From an uncultured Oscillospiraceae bacterium (GTDB lineage Bacteria > Bacillota > Clostridia > Oscillospirales > Oscillospiraceae), in contig CATKZW010000014.1 of assembly GCA_949841465.1 (NCBI GenBank), positions 1 through 58,238 of the forward strand: a DNA stretch of 58,238 nt. The letters are read 5' to 3'. Shown here one piece after another: positions 41,714-50,323 of this stretch. The position numbers were made by a program, and so were the translations under genes. The stretch's first letter is position 1; each line of letters begins with the position of its first letter. Under the pieces are notes generated by a model. That model searched no databases. It saw only the letters and a program-made list of their open reading frames with translations, and was not told where the DNA came from.

Positions 41714-42814
41714 TTAAACAATCGCGTACAAAACATTATCATACGCGCCTAGGCTGTAGTTCCGCAGATACAGCCTATACTCCGGCACAAGAGACAGGAT
41801 ATATTCCGGTATCGCGAATATATCCTCTGGCTTGTGATACACACTGACAGCCAGAATCGGTTTATATTTTAAAATAGTCTTTTCCGCACCGCGCAGGGCT
41901 GCCAACTCTGAACCTTCAATGTCCATCTTGATAAAGTCCGCCCTGCCGCCGCCAAGAACATTGTCAATACTTGTAGCTTCTATCTCCACTGCGCCATCGG
42001 CCGAAATGGCCCCGCCCAATCCCCCAAAATCACTGAATTTTAATATTCCGTCATGTTCGCCGACAGCTTTTTGAATGATGTTTACGTTTCTTAAACCCCA
42101 ATCCTTAAAATTTTCACTGAGCTTTTTAAGCGACTGCCCATCCGGTTCGAATCCAATTATTTTTTCGTATTGCATTTTGACGTATTCCGCATAACCTCTG
42201 ACGTCCTCTCCATCGTATACTCCGCAATCCACATAAACTGGACAGCCCTCCCCTCCAGGGGAAGGCAAGAAGTCTCCCGAAAAGTAAAATGAACCAAGGT
42301 TCGTAACAAACCATCCATATTCTAATGGAAGGTTACACAGATTTTCTCCGCTTATTCCATTTTGGACAAGCCATTTCCGTACAGCGCCGTTTGAACTGAC
42401 CAACACAACTGTTTTGTTGCCAATCTGAATCATCTTCTCCGGTGGAATAACCTCTGTGCCATAAGCGTTCTTCCCCCAGAGTGCGGCGCTTTTATCAGAA
42501 GCATAATCGACCGTAATGCCAAAACGCTCAAACAAACGCCTGGCGGTGGGATACATTCCCGAACCGGCTGGATAGAAAATGATTTTCCGCCCATCCTGCT
42601 GTGCATCCTTCAACCGTTGAAATTCATGACAGTATTTTTGAACAAACGCATTCCAATGGGGATTTGTAAAATCAAACTCATCAAGCAGGGTGTCATAAAC
42701 CTTCATCGTACATCCCGGCATGGATTTCTGAACGCTCAGTGAAAACACCCTGTGGGATTCTTCGTCCTGCAATTTATCATATATTTTTTGGATACGGCCA
42801 TATGTTGAAAACAT
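41714..42814 (-). CDS. FkbM-family methyltransferase with N-terminal Rossmann-like domain
   Basis: This 366-aa protein would be an O-methyltransferase for a sugar or glycan. The C-terminal part has the FkbM pattern: PVYVDCGVYDGEDVRGYAEY (SAM loop), IIGFEPDGQSLKKL, IDNVLGGGRADFIKMDIEGSE and ALRGAEKTILKYKPIL. Residues ~76-150 form a separate Rossmann-like module (IIFYPAGSGMYPTARRLF, DYASDKSAALWGKNAYGTEV, IPPEKM), resembling those in two other enzymes of this island. The start is ATG 42814 behind GGATGGAG. Confidence 0.82.
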   Translation of the reverse strand: MFSTYGRIQKIYDKLQDEESHRVFSLSVQKSMPGCTMKVYDTLLDEFDFTNPHWNAFVQKYCHEFQRLKDAQQDGRKIIFYPAGSGMYPTARRLFERFGITVDYASDKSAALWGKNAYGTEVIPPEKMIQIGNKTVVLVSSNGAVRKWLVQNGISGENLCNLPLEYGWFVTNLGSFYFSGDFLPSPGGEGCPVYVDCGVYDGEDVRGYAEYVKMQYEKIIGFEPDGQSLKKLSENFKDWGLRNVNIIQKAVGEHDGILKFSDFGGLGGAISADGAVEIEATSIDNVLGGGRADFIKMDIEGSELAALRGAEKTILKYKPILAVSVYHKPEDIFAIPEYILSLVPEYRLYLRNYSLGAYDNVLYAIV

Positions 42815-42945
42815 ATATCTCCATCCTTTCATAAGTTTTTTATACTCACGGTCAAATGATTTGCCACGAATATTGCCACCCGTTCCACCGTTCTTGCGGC
42901 GGCAGCACCCTTTGGAACTTGCGGCAAAACTTATCGTTCGCGAAT

Positions 42946-43803
42946 TTAACTTTCGAATCCAGGGAACAGTCTTTTCTCAAACTCACCAACAGCGGCTCTC
43001 AGTCTTTCTGTATTTACATTCATATTGACTCCGCTGTGTGCATTTCCATATGTCACGTCTGCCTGCGGACGCATGGCTTGATATAATATTTCTATATATT
43101 CACGGAGCGGTCTGCTTGTCATAGATGCAACATTGTAAATACCATCCGATACGTCCGTCTCGCCCAAAAGCCTGATGGCTCTTGCCGCATCAGTTTCATG
43201 CAGATAATTCCAGATGTGCTCGCCATCCGTGCTCAGCGAAAAAGTATTACCGTTCCGGAAGGCAGCCAACAGCTGCGAATACAGGGTATTAGCGTTATCA
43301 TGTTCGCCGTAAACACTGAATAGACGTATCCATAGATGTTTCATCCCAGATTTGCGGGCAAGTTCCCTTGTAAGATAGTACGCGGCGATTTTACAGGTCC
43401 CATAAGCTTCCACTGGGCAAAGCCGCGTGTTCTCGGTAATCCATTCTGACGTTTCTCCGTATTCAGCCTGCGAACCGGTACAAAGGAACCTGGCACAGCC
43501 TGCCTTTTCCGCAGCGCGAAAGCAGTTCAGCGTATTGCCGATATTCTTGTACTGCGCATTGAAATCGTCCCGCGCACCGCCCCATGACGTATGATAAAAT
43601 GTGCCATAATCACCGTCAGGAAGGCTGAACTCCTTTGATGTATCGGCTTCAAATACGGTTATGCCATCTATCCCGTCAAGCCGGGAGGTTGCTGCCGAAT
43701 ACGGCCTGCGGATTGCCAGCACTTTTATGCCGTTATCTGTGAGCTCCCTCGCCAATGCTGCGCCTATAAAACCGGACGCGCCTGTGATAACTGCCGTTTT
43801 CAA
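42946..43803 (-). CDS. NAD-dependent sugar epimerase/dehydratase
   Basis: This ~285-aa extended SDR begins with the NAD-binding TAVITGASGFIGAALARELT. The active-site Ser/Thr is in LCTGSQAEYGE and the Tyr/Lys pair in VEAYGTCKIAAYYL; RLFSVYGEHDNANTL follows. Such enzymes make or modify nucleotide-sugars, here perhaps a 4,6-dehydratase/epimerase step for nonulosonate or a side sugar. The probable start is TTG 43803, which overlaps the stop of the NeuC-like gene (TTGA) and lies behind GAGGTG; GTG 43809 is possible. Confidence 0.82.
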   Translation of the reverse strand: MKTAVITGASGFIGAALARELTDNGIKVLAIRRPYSAATSRLDGIDGITVFEADTSKEFSLPDGDYGTFYHTSWGGARDDFNAQYKNIGNTLNCFRAAEKAGCARFLCTGSQAEYGETSEWITENTRLCPVEAYGTCKIAAYYLTRELARKSGMKHLWIRLFSVYGEHDNANTLYSQLLAAFRNGNTFSLSTDGEHIWNYLHETDAARAIRLLGETDVSDGIYNVASMTSRPLREYIEILYQAMRPQADVTYGNAHSGVNMNVNTERLRAAVGEFEKRLFPGFES

Positions 43804-44960
43804 AAGCACACCTCATTAATATAATTCATAATTGCATCCGACGTTTCGGCGGATTCTACAAATGTTTTCTGGAACGATACTCTGTTTGCACGTTTGATTG
43901 CTGAAATAAACTGCTCTGCACTGTGCCCGTCACCGAAATAACGCGAATGCACTCTATGGCTGCCTGTTTGGCGGATACATCGCAGAATTTCATCCGTATT
44001 TTCTTTACAATGCTGAATATTCCGTATAGCGTCAGGATTATAGCGGTTATGCTGCCTTGTACCCACATCAATCGCCGGAACCCCGTACACGCATGCCTCA
44101 CGCACGCCCGCGCTTGAATTGCCAATGATGAATTCAGCATTTTTCAGCAGCGTCAAAAACTTTTCAAACGGCACGGAATCAAAAAAGAGGAACCGCTTGT
44201 TCGATTCAAGCCTTTTCAGCGCAGATCGTATGATTTCGCTGCCTTGATCATTATTAGGCCTTACGACAATATAATTGCAGCCAGACGCTTCCACTGCCTG
44301 TATCAGCTGTCCGGCTTCATATTCCAGGTTTGTCGAAGTCGTGACCGAATGGTATATAAGGATTGCATACTTCTTAAAGCCGATGCAAAGTTCCTTTTTA
44401 ACCTCCTGAATTTCTGGCAAAGTGTCAGACAGCATGATGTCAATGTCCGGCGAACCAAAAACATAAATATCCTCCGGCCGCTCGCCAAGCTGGAGCAGCC
44501 GGAATTTCGCCTCGTTATTCGATACAAAATGAAGATTGGAGAGCTTCGTTACAGCATGACGGATAAACTCATCCACCGTCCCTGTAATCTCGCCTCCCTC
44601 AATATGTGCGACCTTTGTATTGTTCATCACACCGACAATTGCACCTGCAAGCGGTTCCACTCTGTCACCATGAACAACAATCAAATCAGGCTTGACTTCA
44701 CACACAAATTTTGAGAAGGCAACAATTGTTTCCGCAAGCACAAGCTCCATTTTGCAGTCAGGCTTATAATTCTCCGGTATGTAAATATTGGCATAACCAT
44801 CTGCTTTGATGTCACGAAAGGTATAGCCGTACTCCCTGAGCAGGTGCATACCAATGACATAAACATAATTTTCTATACTGTCGTCTTTTTCGCAAACCTG
44901 CATCAGCGGTTTCAGTTTTCCGTAATCTGCCCGTGTTCCCGTCAGAAATACTACCTTCAT
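43800..44960 (-). CDS. NeuC/LegG-like UDP-N-acetylglucosamine 2-epimerase (hydrolysing)
   Basis: This ~386-aa GT-B-fold enzyme splits UDP from a GlcNAc derivative while inverting C2 to give ManNAc or the 2,4-diacetamido analogue for sialic or legionaminic acid. Family motifs: MKVVFLTGTRADYGKLKPLM, PDLIVVHGDRVEPLAGAIVG, VAHIEGGEITGTVDEFIRHA, HFVSNNEAKFRLLQLGE, NSSAGVREACVYGVPAIDVG. It lies directly after the NeuB-like gene. A GTG at 44969 adjoining the neuB stop is an alternative start. Confidence 0.9.
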   Translation of the reverse strand: MKVVFLTGTRADYGKLKPLMQVCEKDDSIENYVYVIGMHLLREYGYTFRDIKADGYANIYIPENYKPDCKMELVLAETIVAFSKFVCEVKPDLIVVHGDRVEPLAGAIVGVMNNTKVAHIEGGEITGTVDEFIRHAVTKLSNLHFVSNNEAKFRLLQLGERPEDIYVFGSPDIDIMLSDTLPEIQEVKKELCIGFKKYAILIYHSVTTSTNLEYEAGQLIQAVEASGCNYIVVRPNNDQGSEIIRSALKRLESNKRFLFFDSVPFEKFLTLLKNAEFIIGNSSAGVREACVYGVPAIDVGTRQHNRYNPDAIRNIQHCKENTDEILRCIRQTGSHRVHSRYFGDGHSAEQFISAIKRANRVSFQKTFVESAETSDAIMNYINEVCF

Positions 44961-44969
44961 CCGTTCCAC

Positions 44970-46007
44970 TTATTTCACCATAATCCTTGCAATATGTGTA
45001 TCAGCGTTGATATCACAAGCCGCTGTTTTTCCTAAAACATCAGAATAAAACTCCGCGCGTATTTCTCCAGTCCCCGGACGTTTGACCCAAATGTTTTTCT
45101 CGGTGAACTGTTCTCCTTCTTTTATATCCGCTATCGCCACAACAGTTGCAAACGCAAAATCAATTGTGACCTGTTCTTCAGGAATAGCCTTTTTCTCACC
45201 GCCTCGCATGGCAAATACCTCCCTTGCGCTTGCAAGCAGTTCTTTCAGGCTTGTCCCATCCATTGAACAGATGATATCGTTCCCAGGACGCTTCATACTA
45301 TCTGTAAAATGCCGCTCAACAACGGCTGCACCGAGTCCAATCGCTGCTATGCAGGCATTATTGTTAAGCGTATGATCGGAAAGGCCAATCGGTACGCCAG
45401 GAAAATGTTCCATCATCTGTGTCATTGCGCCAAGGCGAACCTGCTCCGGCTTAGTCGGGTAAAGATTTGTGCAGTGCATAAGTGCGTACGGAACATTTCT
45501 GCGTTCGAGGATATTGACCGCTTTTTCTATACTTTCAAGAGAATTCATGCCAGTCGAAACAATTATCGGTTTGCCAAAAGACGAAACATGCTCTATCAGC
45601 GGATAATTGTTCATCTCGCCAGATCCAATTTTATAGGCGTTTACACCGAACCTTTCAAGCCGGTCAGCCGCCGCACGTGAAAACGGCGTACTGATGAACT
45701 CCAATCCGAGGCTTTGAGCGTATTCCATAAATGCTTTCTCATCACCCTCAGAGAGGGCGCATTCAGCCATTACATCATAGATTGACTTCAGCGAATTCCC
45801 AGGTATGACGTTCCGTGCCTCTGCGCTCATCTCGTCCTCGATAATATGTGTCTGATGCTTTACAATTCTGGCGCCTGCTTTTGCGGCCGCTTCCGCCATG
45901 GCAAACGCAACCTTGACTGAACCGCCATGGTTGATGCCAATGTCTGGTATAACCATTGGGAGTTTGTCCACGCCGATTTCAAGCCCACCGATTTTGAAAT
46001 CCTTCAT
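44970..46007 (-). CDS. NeuB-like N-acetylneuraminate/legionaminate synthase
   Basis: NeuB condenses phosphoenolpyruvate with ManNAc (or 2,4-diacetamido-2,4,6-trideoxymannose) to form a nine-carbon nonulosonic acid. This 345-aa protein has the TIM barrel (IPDIGINHGGSVKVAFAMAE, ARIVKHQTHIIEDEMS, AYKIGSGEMNNYPLIEHVSS, STGMNSLESIEKAV, GLSDHTLNNNACIAAIGLGA, ERHFTDS) and the C-terminal SAF/antifreeze-like domain (FATVVAIADIKEGEQFTEKN). The ATG follows the stop of the ThDP enzyme without a gap. Confidence 0.93.
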   Translation of the reverse strand: MKDFKIGGLEIGVDKLPMVIPDIGINHGGSVKVAFAMAEAAAKAGARIVKHQTHIIEDEMSAEARNVIPGNSLKSIYDVMAECALSEGDEKAFMEYAQSLGLEFISTPFSRAAADRLERFGVNAYKIGSGEMNNYPLIEHVSSFGKPIIVSTGMNSLESIEKAVNILERRNVPYALMHCTNLYPTKPEQVRLGAMTQMMEHFPGVPIGLSDHTLNNNACIAAIGLGAAVVERHFTDSMKRPGNDIICSMDGTSLKELLASAREVFAMRGGEKKAIPEEQVTIDFAFATVVAIADIKEGEQFTEKNIWVKRPGTGEIRAEFYSDVLGKTAACDINADTHIARIMVK

Positions 46008-47801
46008 TCAAGGTCTGCTCCTTCTGATATAGTTTTCAAACTGACATTCCTCATATACTTCTTTGTTCAGAAATGGTGCCAGATCGTCAATCGACGGTGA
46101 CACCATGCCGCCATCTTCAAGCTGTTTACTTGACAATTTAGGTGTAATTGGATCTGGCTCATGCTGAACCAGCTCCAGCAAGGCCCTGTCTTTTTGTGCA
46201 ATAATCCATTCCACAGCAGAGGCAATGTCCCTTGAATACTCAATCCGCCTGAATGCAAACCCGTAAACATCAGAAAGCTTCTCCAAAGACGGAAAACTTA
46301 CACCTGAATCATTTGTACAGCCCGCCATCACGCCGTTAAAAAAATTTGTATGAGTCTGGACAATAGCCTGATATTTATTGTTGTTGAACACAATTATTTT
46401 CACAGGAAGATTATTGTGCGCAACTGTTTGTAGCTCCTGCAAATTCATTTGAAAACTGCCTTCGCCAGTAGCACAAAAAACCTCGCCGCCATTCGCGGCG
46501 CAGGCTCCAATCGCAGCAGGCAAATCGTAACCCATTGTTCCACAGTTCACGTTGCCGTACATACGCTGCCCACGTTTTAATATACCGTGCTGAAGCATTG
46601 AAACAGCGGCGGTGTTGTTTCCAAGCACAACGATCGCCTGATCGTCCGCTCTGGACAGAAATTCTCTGCAAAACCGATGCGCCGTAATATATAGTACCTG
46701 GTCAGCTTCCGGTTCTGAGAATTTTTCTTTCAAAAATTGGCAGTAATCAAACCACGCTTTGCGTTCCGGCGAGTCCTCTGAAAGATCATATTTTCCCAAC
46801 GCGTCGACAACATCCGCTGCATCAGCGCAGACAGGCACATCAATATGAACAGTGGGTTTCTTCAATTCCTCAGCATCCGCATCAATCACAACTTTGCGGG
46901 AATCCGGCGAAAATCCCTGGCAGTTAAAACCAATTTGCTTAAATGAAAGCCTCGCACCAAATGAAACCAGCAAATCTGCGTTTTGAACTATAAAATTACC
47001 TGCGCGTCCGCCAAATGTGCCGAACATGCCAAAATAGAAATCATTCTTGGGCGTATAGTAATCAACGGTACTCGTTGGGCATATGACGGGAATCTTCAAA
47101 TCTTTTACCAAAGTCGTAAATCTGTCAAGCGCACCAGATGTCCGCATACCAGAACCAGCAATAAAAACCGGCTTTCTGGCTTTTCTTATCTCAGAGACAA
47201 TTTCATCCACCTTAACGTTATCATTTTTCTTTCTTTTATCCGGAATATATTCAGGCAAATCATCTGTGTCTATTATCTGGCCCTGAATATTCAAAGGCAC
47301 GTCAATCCAGACAGGCCCCCGCCTGCCTGTCGTGGCAAGAGCAAGAGCTTTGCCTAAGTGGTACCTGACCATTCTCGCGTCGTCAATCATCACAGCGTAT
47401 TTTGTCATCGGGGCTGCGGAACGTACAATGTAGTATTCCTGTTCACCAAACTGTCGCAGTTCCAATCCAGTACTGTCAACCGTAATATCATAACGCACCT
47501 GGCCGGATATAATAATCATAGGCAGGCTGTCCTGCCATGCGCAAAGCACGCCGGTCAGCGCATTCGTCCCACCTGGGCCGCTGGTGACGCAAACCGCCGC
47601 TATTTTATTATGTATACGGCTGTAGCTCTCAGCAGCTATTGCGCAAGCCTGTTCATGATGGTTATAAATCTTATTCAAACGATGTTCAAGTGCAAAGGCG
47701 TTGTTCAAATGCATTGCTCCACCGCCAACCACAGAGAACAACTGGGTTATCCCATAATCGGCAAGATATCCCGCTATATAATCTGCAACTCTAATTTTCA
47801 T
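46008..47801 (-). CDS. Thiamine diphosphate-dependent enzyme (acetolactate synthase-like)
   Basis: This 597-aa protein has the three-domain fold of acetohydroxyacid synthases: the activating Glu in KIYNHHEQACAIAAESYSR, VCVTSGPGGTNALTGVLCAW, the middle domain (PVFIAGSGMRTSGALDRF), and the ThDP/Mg motif YDLPAAIGACAANGGEVFCA with TGEGSFQMNLQELQTV and NNNKYQAIVQTH. In surface-polysaccharide loci such enzymes add a two-carbon or other acyl unit to a keto sugar or make an unusual keto acid; the exact reaction is unknown. It opens the AT-rich nonulosonate block. Confidence 0.85.
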   Translation of the reverse strand: MKIRVADYIAGYLADYGITQLFSVVGGGAMHLNNAFALEHRLNKIYNHHEQACAIAAESYSRIHNKIAAVCVTSGPGGTNALTGVLCAWQDSLPMIIISGQVRYDITVDSTGLELRQFGEQEYYIVRSAAPMTKYAVMIDDARMVRYHLGKALALATTGRRGPVWIDVPLNIQGQIIDTDDLPEYIPDKRKKNDNVKVDEIVSEIRKARKPVFIAGSGMRTSGALDRFTTLVKDLKIPVICPTSTVDYYTPKNDFYFGMFGTFGGRAGNFIVQNADLLVSFGARLSFKQIGFNCQGFSPDSRKVVIDADAEELKKPTVHIDVPVCADAADVVDALGKYDLSEDSPERKAWFDYCQFLKEKFSEPEADQVLYITAHRFCREFLSRADDQAIVVLGNNTAAVSMLQHGILKRGQRMYGNVNCGTMGYDLPAAIGACAANGGEVFCATGEGSFQMNLQELQTVAHNNLPVKIIVFNNNKYQAIVQTHTNFFNGVMAGCTNDSGVSFPSLEKLSDVYGFAFRRIEYSRDIASAVEWIIAQKDRALLELVQHEPDPITPKLSSKQLEDGGMVSPSIDDLAPFLNKEVYEECQFENYIRRSRP

Positions 47802-47929
47802 AATAATAACCGCTTCCTACTTTTCTATGGCTCCGGCCCAATCACAGGGCATTGCCCGGCTTCCTGTTACGAAACTCCGCTTTGGAGAAAGTGATTTTTG
47901 CTATGCGGCCAAACCGTTTAGACAGGCTT

Positions 47930-50251
47930 TCAAAGCAGACCCGTCCGCTCCGCAAAAAGAGACACCGCTTCCAAAATATTTTTTACGCCAAAATTGGAAG
48001 CATCCAAAACCTCTCCACCAAAAGAGTCTTCGCCTTCCTGATAAGTTTTTTGCGCAAGCTTTTGCTCTAAGGCAGCTTCATCCACGACACGCGGAGTCAG
48101 CAGCTGCCCGATGAGCTTTTGAAACCAGTTTTTCTGCTCAGTCCCCAATTTCTGGGCCGTAAACTGTGCAGTGTAAACGCACAGCTCATAATCTTCCCGC
48201 AATGGCAGTGTGGCTTCAAAAATCCGCACCACTGCCGTCTGCCAATCCAGTATGCGATCTGCCTCTGCCTCAGGGAGCAGGCCTTCCGCTACTGCCTTCG
48301 ATAATGTAAAATATAACGCACTGGAATCTACCCCCATATGGGGTGAGAACCTTCGTGCACGCGTATCAAATGTCCAAACGCCCTTGTTTTCCCATTGTCT
48401 GAGCTCTTGGCGGGCCTCATCCATTTCCCCTTCCTTGTTAGCCACAGCGCTGACGACGTAACCAATCGAGTTGGAACTCATTCCGGCAATCGTGAACGGG
48501 TATGCTATTTTTAAAATCCGCTTGTTGATGCAGCAATTTATGATTCCGGTCTGAAGATCCTGATTGCAGCCATCCAAAAGTTTTCCTGTTTTTTTCAACA
48601 TAGTTTTCAGATAGCCTCTCCGGAAGCCAGAGTTTATATACAGCAGAGGCATCAGGTATATCTGCTGTTGATTTTCTGCAACTTGATCAAAAATAGAAAC
48701 TGTCGTCTCAAAATATACGTTGATTTTTCCTTTTTCGTATTTCCGGGGAATCTGGAACATATTTTCCTGTCCGCCATTGAACCCTGGCCATGCATAAAAT
48801 CCCCGTTCCCATTGGATAATTTCTTCATTTGGGAAACGGTTGATTACATTTTTCAGGACTCCTAAGGCCCAGGGCAATATACCGTCATCTGAACCAATTG
48901 AGAGAATAAACTCCCCCCGTGCCTGCAAATAGCCAAATTCAAAGCTTCTTGGCAAAGTCAGATCATGCGGCGCCTTAACGTATCGAATTCTGGGATCATC
49001 CAATTCCTGACAAAGGTCATGCACTTCCGTGTTTCCTTCTGTGGAATTATCGCTGACAACAATCTCATAGCTGCCGGTATACTGTTGGTTCAGGCAGGTT
49101 TGCAGGGTATACCGCAGTGTTTTGGCAGAGTTCCGCGCCGGCACCACAATGGAAAAATCCACCTCCGGCTCTGCCTCAAGATCAACCCTTACATCATAAT
49201 CATAGATGTTGCTGATGTAGGACAAGTAGCTCCCTACCCAGCCAAATTGCAGCTTTTCCTCTTGAAAATCTGTTTCGTAGGGAGACAGCCGGCCCAGTCG
49301 GCCGCGCAGCGGGCCATCTCGGTAGAACGTATCCAGTAGAACTCCGCTGCACAGCAGCAGTGCTTGGTCATTTCCGCTCTCATTCCGGCAAATGTGGTCG
49401 ATGATATAATCCCGGTTGTCGCCGTAAGGCTTCCCCTCCCTGGTCAAAACAACAGGAGGTATCACGCACATATCAGGATACTGTTCCGCGCTGTCCAAGC
49501 TCACGGTAAGAGTATCGCTCAGCTCTAACTGTTCTTCCGTCTCGAAGGTCAGCGGCGGGCTGATCAGATACACCTTATGTCCTAGGCTGTGGAGCAGAAA
49601 GCCCAGCACCTCCAGCGCTTGCCCTAAATGCTCGTCCATAATAAGGATGAAGGTTTGCGGCCCTTTCACGCGCAGACGTTCCTCCAGATATCCGAAATTT
49701 ATGGTCTGATAGAACCACTCGCTCCGATCATCATGTTCCAATAACCCTCGCTGCATCATTACCATACGCACAATGAAATAGGATATCATATCCGCCGTAT
49801 GGTAGAAGGCATCTCCCAAGGCACTTAGCGCCTTGGAATTTTCCGCGTCGTCCGCAAACGCCTCCAATGCATTTGCAAGTGCCTCCTCTAGCCGGCTGCC
49901 CCGCTTACCGCAGGCCCGCTGGTAACAGTACTCCTCCCGGATGGCATCCCGCTCTCGTCCCATCTGGCGGAACGTATCAATACGGAATTTCATGCAGGCC
50001 TTCAGCCCTGGATAGTCTTTTCCGAAAAAAAATTTTTTCTCCAGATAACGCTCCCCGTCCAGCACCCTCAGCGCTGCCGATGGGTCGCCTTCTTTTGCCA
50101 GCACATACTCCGCTTTGGCTACAAACCACAGCAATCTTACCGGCTTATAGGCGTGCATCTTTGTTAATTGTTCCTCCGCACATTCCAACCTTCCAGCGGA
50201 AATGTGCCTGCGAATCTCCCTGATCTGGGCAAAATATTCTTTTTCCGTCAT
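47930..50251 (-). CDS. Large GT2-family glycosyltransferase with N-terminal helical repeats
   Basis: This 773-aa protein starts with helical repeats (residues 1-150; AEEQLTKMHAYKPVRLLWFVA, ALANALEAFADDAENSKALS) resembling TPRs. A middle region follows (TFILIMDEHLGQALEVLGFL), then a GT-A catalytic domain from ~375: FSIVVPARNSAKTLRYTLQT, YEIVVSDNSTEGNTE, GEFILSIGSDDGILP. The last 200 residues are helical. The GT2 plus repeat layout and the flagellin gene downstream of the island suggest a cytoplasmic transferase that decorates flagellin. ATG 50251. The first 27 codons occur again, mutated, at 52347-52430. Confidence 0.82.
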   Translation of the reverse strand: MTEKEYFAQIREIRRHISAGRLECAEEQLTKMHAYKPVRLLWFVAKAEYVLAKEGDPSAALRVLDGERYLEKKFFFGKDYPGLKACMKFRIDTFRQMGRERDAIREEYCYQRACGKRGSRLEEALANALEAFADDAENSKALSALGDAFYHTADMISYFIVRMVMMQRGLLEHDDRSEWFYQTINFGYLEERLRVKGPQTFILIMDEHLGQALEVLGFLLHSLGHKVYLISPPLTFETEEQLELSDTLTVSLDSAEQYPDMCVIPPVVLTREGKPYGDNRDYIIDHICRNESGNDQALLLCSGVLLDTFYRDGPLRGRLGRLSPYETDFQEEKLQFGWVGSYLSYISNIYDYDVRVDLEAEPEVDFSIVVPARNSAKTLRYTLQTCLNQQYTGSYEIVVSDNSTEGNTEVHDLCQELDDPRIRYVKAPHDLTLPRSFEFGYLQARGEFILSIGSDDGILPWALGVLKNVINRFPNEEIIQWERGFYAWPGFNGGQENMFQIPRKYEKGKINVYFETTVSIFDQVAENQQQIYLMPLLYINSGFRRGYLKTMLKKTGKLLDGCNQDLQTGIINCCINKRILKIAYPFTIAGMSSNSIGYVVSAVANKEGEMDEARQELRQWENKGVWTFDTRARRFSPHMGVDSSALYFTLSKAVAEGLLPEAEADRILDWQTAVVRIFEATLPLREDYELCVYTAQFTAQKLGTEQKNWFQKLIGQLLTPRVVDEAALEQKLAQKTYQEGEDSFGGEVLDASNFGVKNILEAVSLFAERTGLL

Positions 50252-50300
50252 AGTGATTCTCCATTCCTGCGCCTGCCGTCGTTATAAACCAACAAATGTA
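50190..50300 (-). repeat. Direct repeat copy A (start and leader of the 773-aa glycosyltransferase)
   Basis: About 110 bp covering codons 1-24 and the upstream leader of the glycosyltransferase gene closely resemble 52365-52478 on the same strand (shared blocks such as GGGCAAAATATTCTTTTTCC and GATTCTC.ATTCCTGCGCC). Confidence 0.8.
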
Positions 50301-50323
50301 TGGCTACTCATCATTGACGTGAC

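Noticed and set aside
42833..42945. A possible gene or regulatory element between the SDR and FkbM genes
   Set aside because: No convincing frame, promoter or hairpin is seen in these 113 bp.
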